A stretch of DNA of 37,170 nt, taken from a virus. Numbering within the stretch: the stretch's first letter is position 1; every line of letters starts with the position of its first letter. Positions 35,919 through 37,170 of the stretch are shown piece after piece. The translations under genes were made by a program, and so were the position numbers. Below the pieces are notes generated by a model, which saw only the letters and a list, made by a program, of their open reading frames with translations, was not told the origin of the DNA and searched no databases. The DNA lies in the IMG/VR virus record IMGVR_UViG_3300027973_000108, positions 1 to 37,170 of that record, one strand, 5' to 3'.

Positions 35919-37170
35919 TTGACTAGAAAGATTAAGTACTATCTAACCAGCCTTTTTATAATCGGCTGGCTTTTCCTTTTTGGTCCTAGTGTTGCGTATG
36001 GTGATGAAGTACCAGTACCCGCAGAGCAGGTAGTTGTAAGCCCTGCACAACAAGCGGTTAACACAGCACTCGCTACAGCAACGACAGAAGTTGCACAAGC
36101 CGTAGCGGCATCAGAGACAGCAACAGCCACGATAGCAATAGCAGTTCAAGCAGTCAATGCATCTAATACAGCAGTCACAGCAGCCAATACAGCAGTGGCC
36201 ACAGCAGCATCTGCAGTAGCAGAAGTGCCTTTGCTTACAGAAACAGCAACTAATTTAATTCAATCAGCACAAACATTAGTAGAATCAACTACAGCAACTA
36301 TAGCAACAGCAACTACTGCGGTAGCAGCAGTAACTCCCGCACGAACAGAGGCTCAAACACAATTAACTCAGGCAAACGTTGCAATCAATACCGCTCAAGA
36401 TGCGGTAAATGCATTAGCTGCAACAATTGGAGCATCAACAAATGTATTAGCAAATACAGATGACGCTGGTATTCGAATGAACCTTCCATTTAATTTACGT
36501 ATGGGAAACACTGTTTATAATAATGTGTATGTAGGTTCAAATGCAACTATTACTTTTGGTGTTAACGAAGGACAAAATTATTATTCAACACCAACTGCCC
36601 CTTCTATTTCTATAGCAGGATATGACTGGACCACATGGAGTAATGGCTCTGGCGTAACTTACTCAACAACTACTAATACCCTTTCTGTAGCATGGGATGT
36701 TCGTCCATATCCACAAATTACAGCTGATACACAGATGACGCAAATTAGATTTAATGCTGATGTAAATCCATCAGACGGTGCTTGGATAGCAGATATAAGT
36801 GTTACTGGGCCTATTCCAAATGGTGCTCGTTTTAATACTAGATCAAGCACTAACGGAACAATTACTCCTATTACTGATACAAATTCGGGACCTGGATTTA
36901 ATGGAACTATTAGTCAAGGTGCAACATTTACACCTACACCAGATCCTTCAACAGCAGCAATTCAAACAGCAATTGATACAGCTAATGCACAAATTACTAC
37001 ATTAAACTCAGCAATTACAGCAGTTGTAGCAGCAAATACAATAAATACAAATACAGTAATTGCACCAATAGCAACTGTTTCACAAAATACTTTGACCGCA
37101 TTATCAACAGCAGCTACATTATTAGCCACAAAATTAGCAGAGATAGCAGCAGATACTCCAGTTTATATTG
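35919..37170 (+). CDS. Exported Ala/Thr-rich protein with signal peptide (partial at 3' end)
   Basis: A TTG at 35919, 8 bases after AGGAG, opens a frame that stays open for 417 codons to the window end. The first 28 residues form a classic signal peptide: basic start (MTRKIKYY), hydrophobic core (LFIIGWLFLF) and a SVAYG-like cleavage site. Residues about 30-185 are Ala/Thr/Val-rich helix, likely coiled coil. Residues about 185-330 look like a beta sandwich beginning LPFNLRMGNTVYNNVYVGSN, similar to the NIDO-type LPF...G...Y...NG motif of surface proteins. A second Ala/Thr helix follows. Probably exported to the cell surface or medium, unlike other genes here. The end lies outside the window. 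Confidence 0.75.
   Translation, partial: MTRKIKYYLTSLFIIGWLFLFGPSVAYGDEVPVPAEQVVVSPAQQAVNTALATATTEVAQAVAASETATATIAIAVQAVNASNTAVTAANTAVATAASAVAEVPLLTETATNLIQSAQTLVESTTATIATATTAVAAVTPARTEAQTQLTQANVAINTAQDAVNALAATIGASTNVLANTDDAGIRMNLPFNLRMGNTVYNNVYVGSNATITFGVNEGQNYYSTPTAPSISIAGYDWTTWSNGSGVTYSTTTNTLSVAWDVRPYPQITADTQMTQIRFNADVNPSDGAWIADISVTGPIPNGARFNTRSSTNGTITPITDTNSGPGFNGTISQGATFTPTPDPSTAAIQTAIDTANAQITTLNSAITAVVAANTINTNTVIAPIATVSQNTLTALSTAATLLATKLAEIAADTPVYI
35947..35981 (+). other. Terminator-like hairpin inside the signal-peptide coding region
   Basis: CCAGCC (35947-35952), an 11-base AT-rich loop, GGCTGG (35964-35969), followed by a T-rich stretch with two CTTTT-type runs (35970-35981). The form is that of an intrinsic terminator, about 65 bases after the predicted transcription start. 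It lies within codons for the signal peptide, so it could attenuate this transcript or be a chance effect of hydrophobic codons. Confidence 0.45.

Noticed and set aside
36799-37005. 68-codon + strand frame rich in Leu/Gln
   Set aside because: Shadow of the long open frame from 35919, which has a ribosome-binding site and signal peptide.
1-37170. Prophage or integrated element
   Set aside because: No integrase, repressor, att-like repeat or flanking host gene is seen in the window.

Overview
The window looks like a stretch of a tailed double-stranded DNA phage (Caudoviricetes, probably a siphovirus) with an AT-rich genome. Every gene I can support is on the + strand. Genes are tightly packed, and many stop and start codons overlap as ATGA, TAATG or GTGA. 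There is a tape-measure C-terminus, tail fibres, a complete phage replication set (DnaB-like helicase, primase, ssDNA-binding protein, DNA polymerase III alpha, RecA, Cas4-like exonuclease, RuvC-like resolvase) and both terminase subunits. I see no integrase, repressor, transposase or CRISPR array, so a lytic phage is the simplest reading. The host cannot be proved from sequence alone. The combination of DnaE, RecA, Cas4-like nuclease and RuvC, together with apparently leaderless promoters, is reminiscent of phages of actinobacteria, perhaps aquatic low-GC lineages.

Layout: 1-12.3 kb is the tail and host-recognition region (tape-measure end, distal tail protein, two-gene hub, four fibre-like proteins with fibronectin/Ig/PKD-like modules, small coiled-coil proteins and two further virion-type proteins). 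12.3-17.6 kb starts with a strong promoter and holds a metallophosphoesterase, small zinc-finger and HTH proteins, a putative helicase loader, helicase, primase and ssDNA-binding protein. 17.6-22.6 kb has a Leu(UAA)-type tRNA, DnaE, a MazG-like enzyme and RecA. 22.6-28.0 kb has a 2OG-Fe(II) oxygenase, nucleases, RuvC, tiny membrane and HTH proteins, a glycosyltransferase, a nucleotidyltransferase and a DUF1599/Nmad1-like protein. 28.0-30.6 kb holds terS, terL and a small Cys-rich gene. 30.6-37.2 kb is accessory: a NodU/TobZ-type carbamoyltransferase, a CAU tRNA with its own promoter inside the carbamoyltransferase gene, two SGNH-hydrolase-like paralogues, a luciferase-like monooxygenase, HSP20, an FmdB-type zinc ribbon behind a highly structured leader RNA, and an exported Ala/Thr-rich protein that runs off the window.

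How it works together: replication, recombination and packaging genes form a standard phage core. A scattered set of tailoring enzymes (2OG oxygenase, GT2, sugar nucleotidyltransferase, carbamoyltransferase, LLM oxygenase, SGNH proteins) suggests covalent decoration of DNA, virion or host surface glycan; the target is not visible in the sequence. Promoters recur as TGN-TATAAT (extended -10) elements. The 34.2-36.0 kb stretch is the richest in candidate RNA regulation: a possible HSP20 thermometer, a riboswitch-like leader, and hairpins at the start of the exported protein gene.
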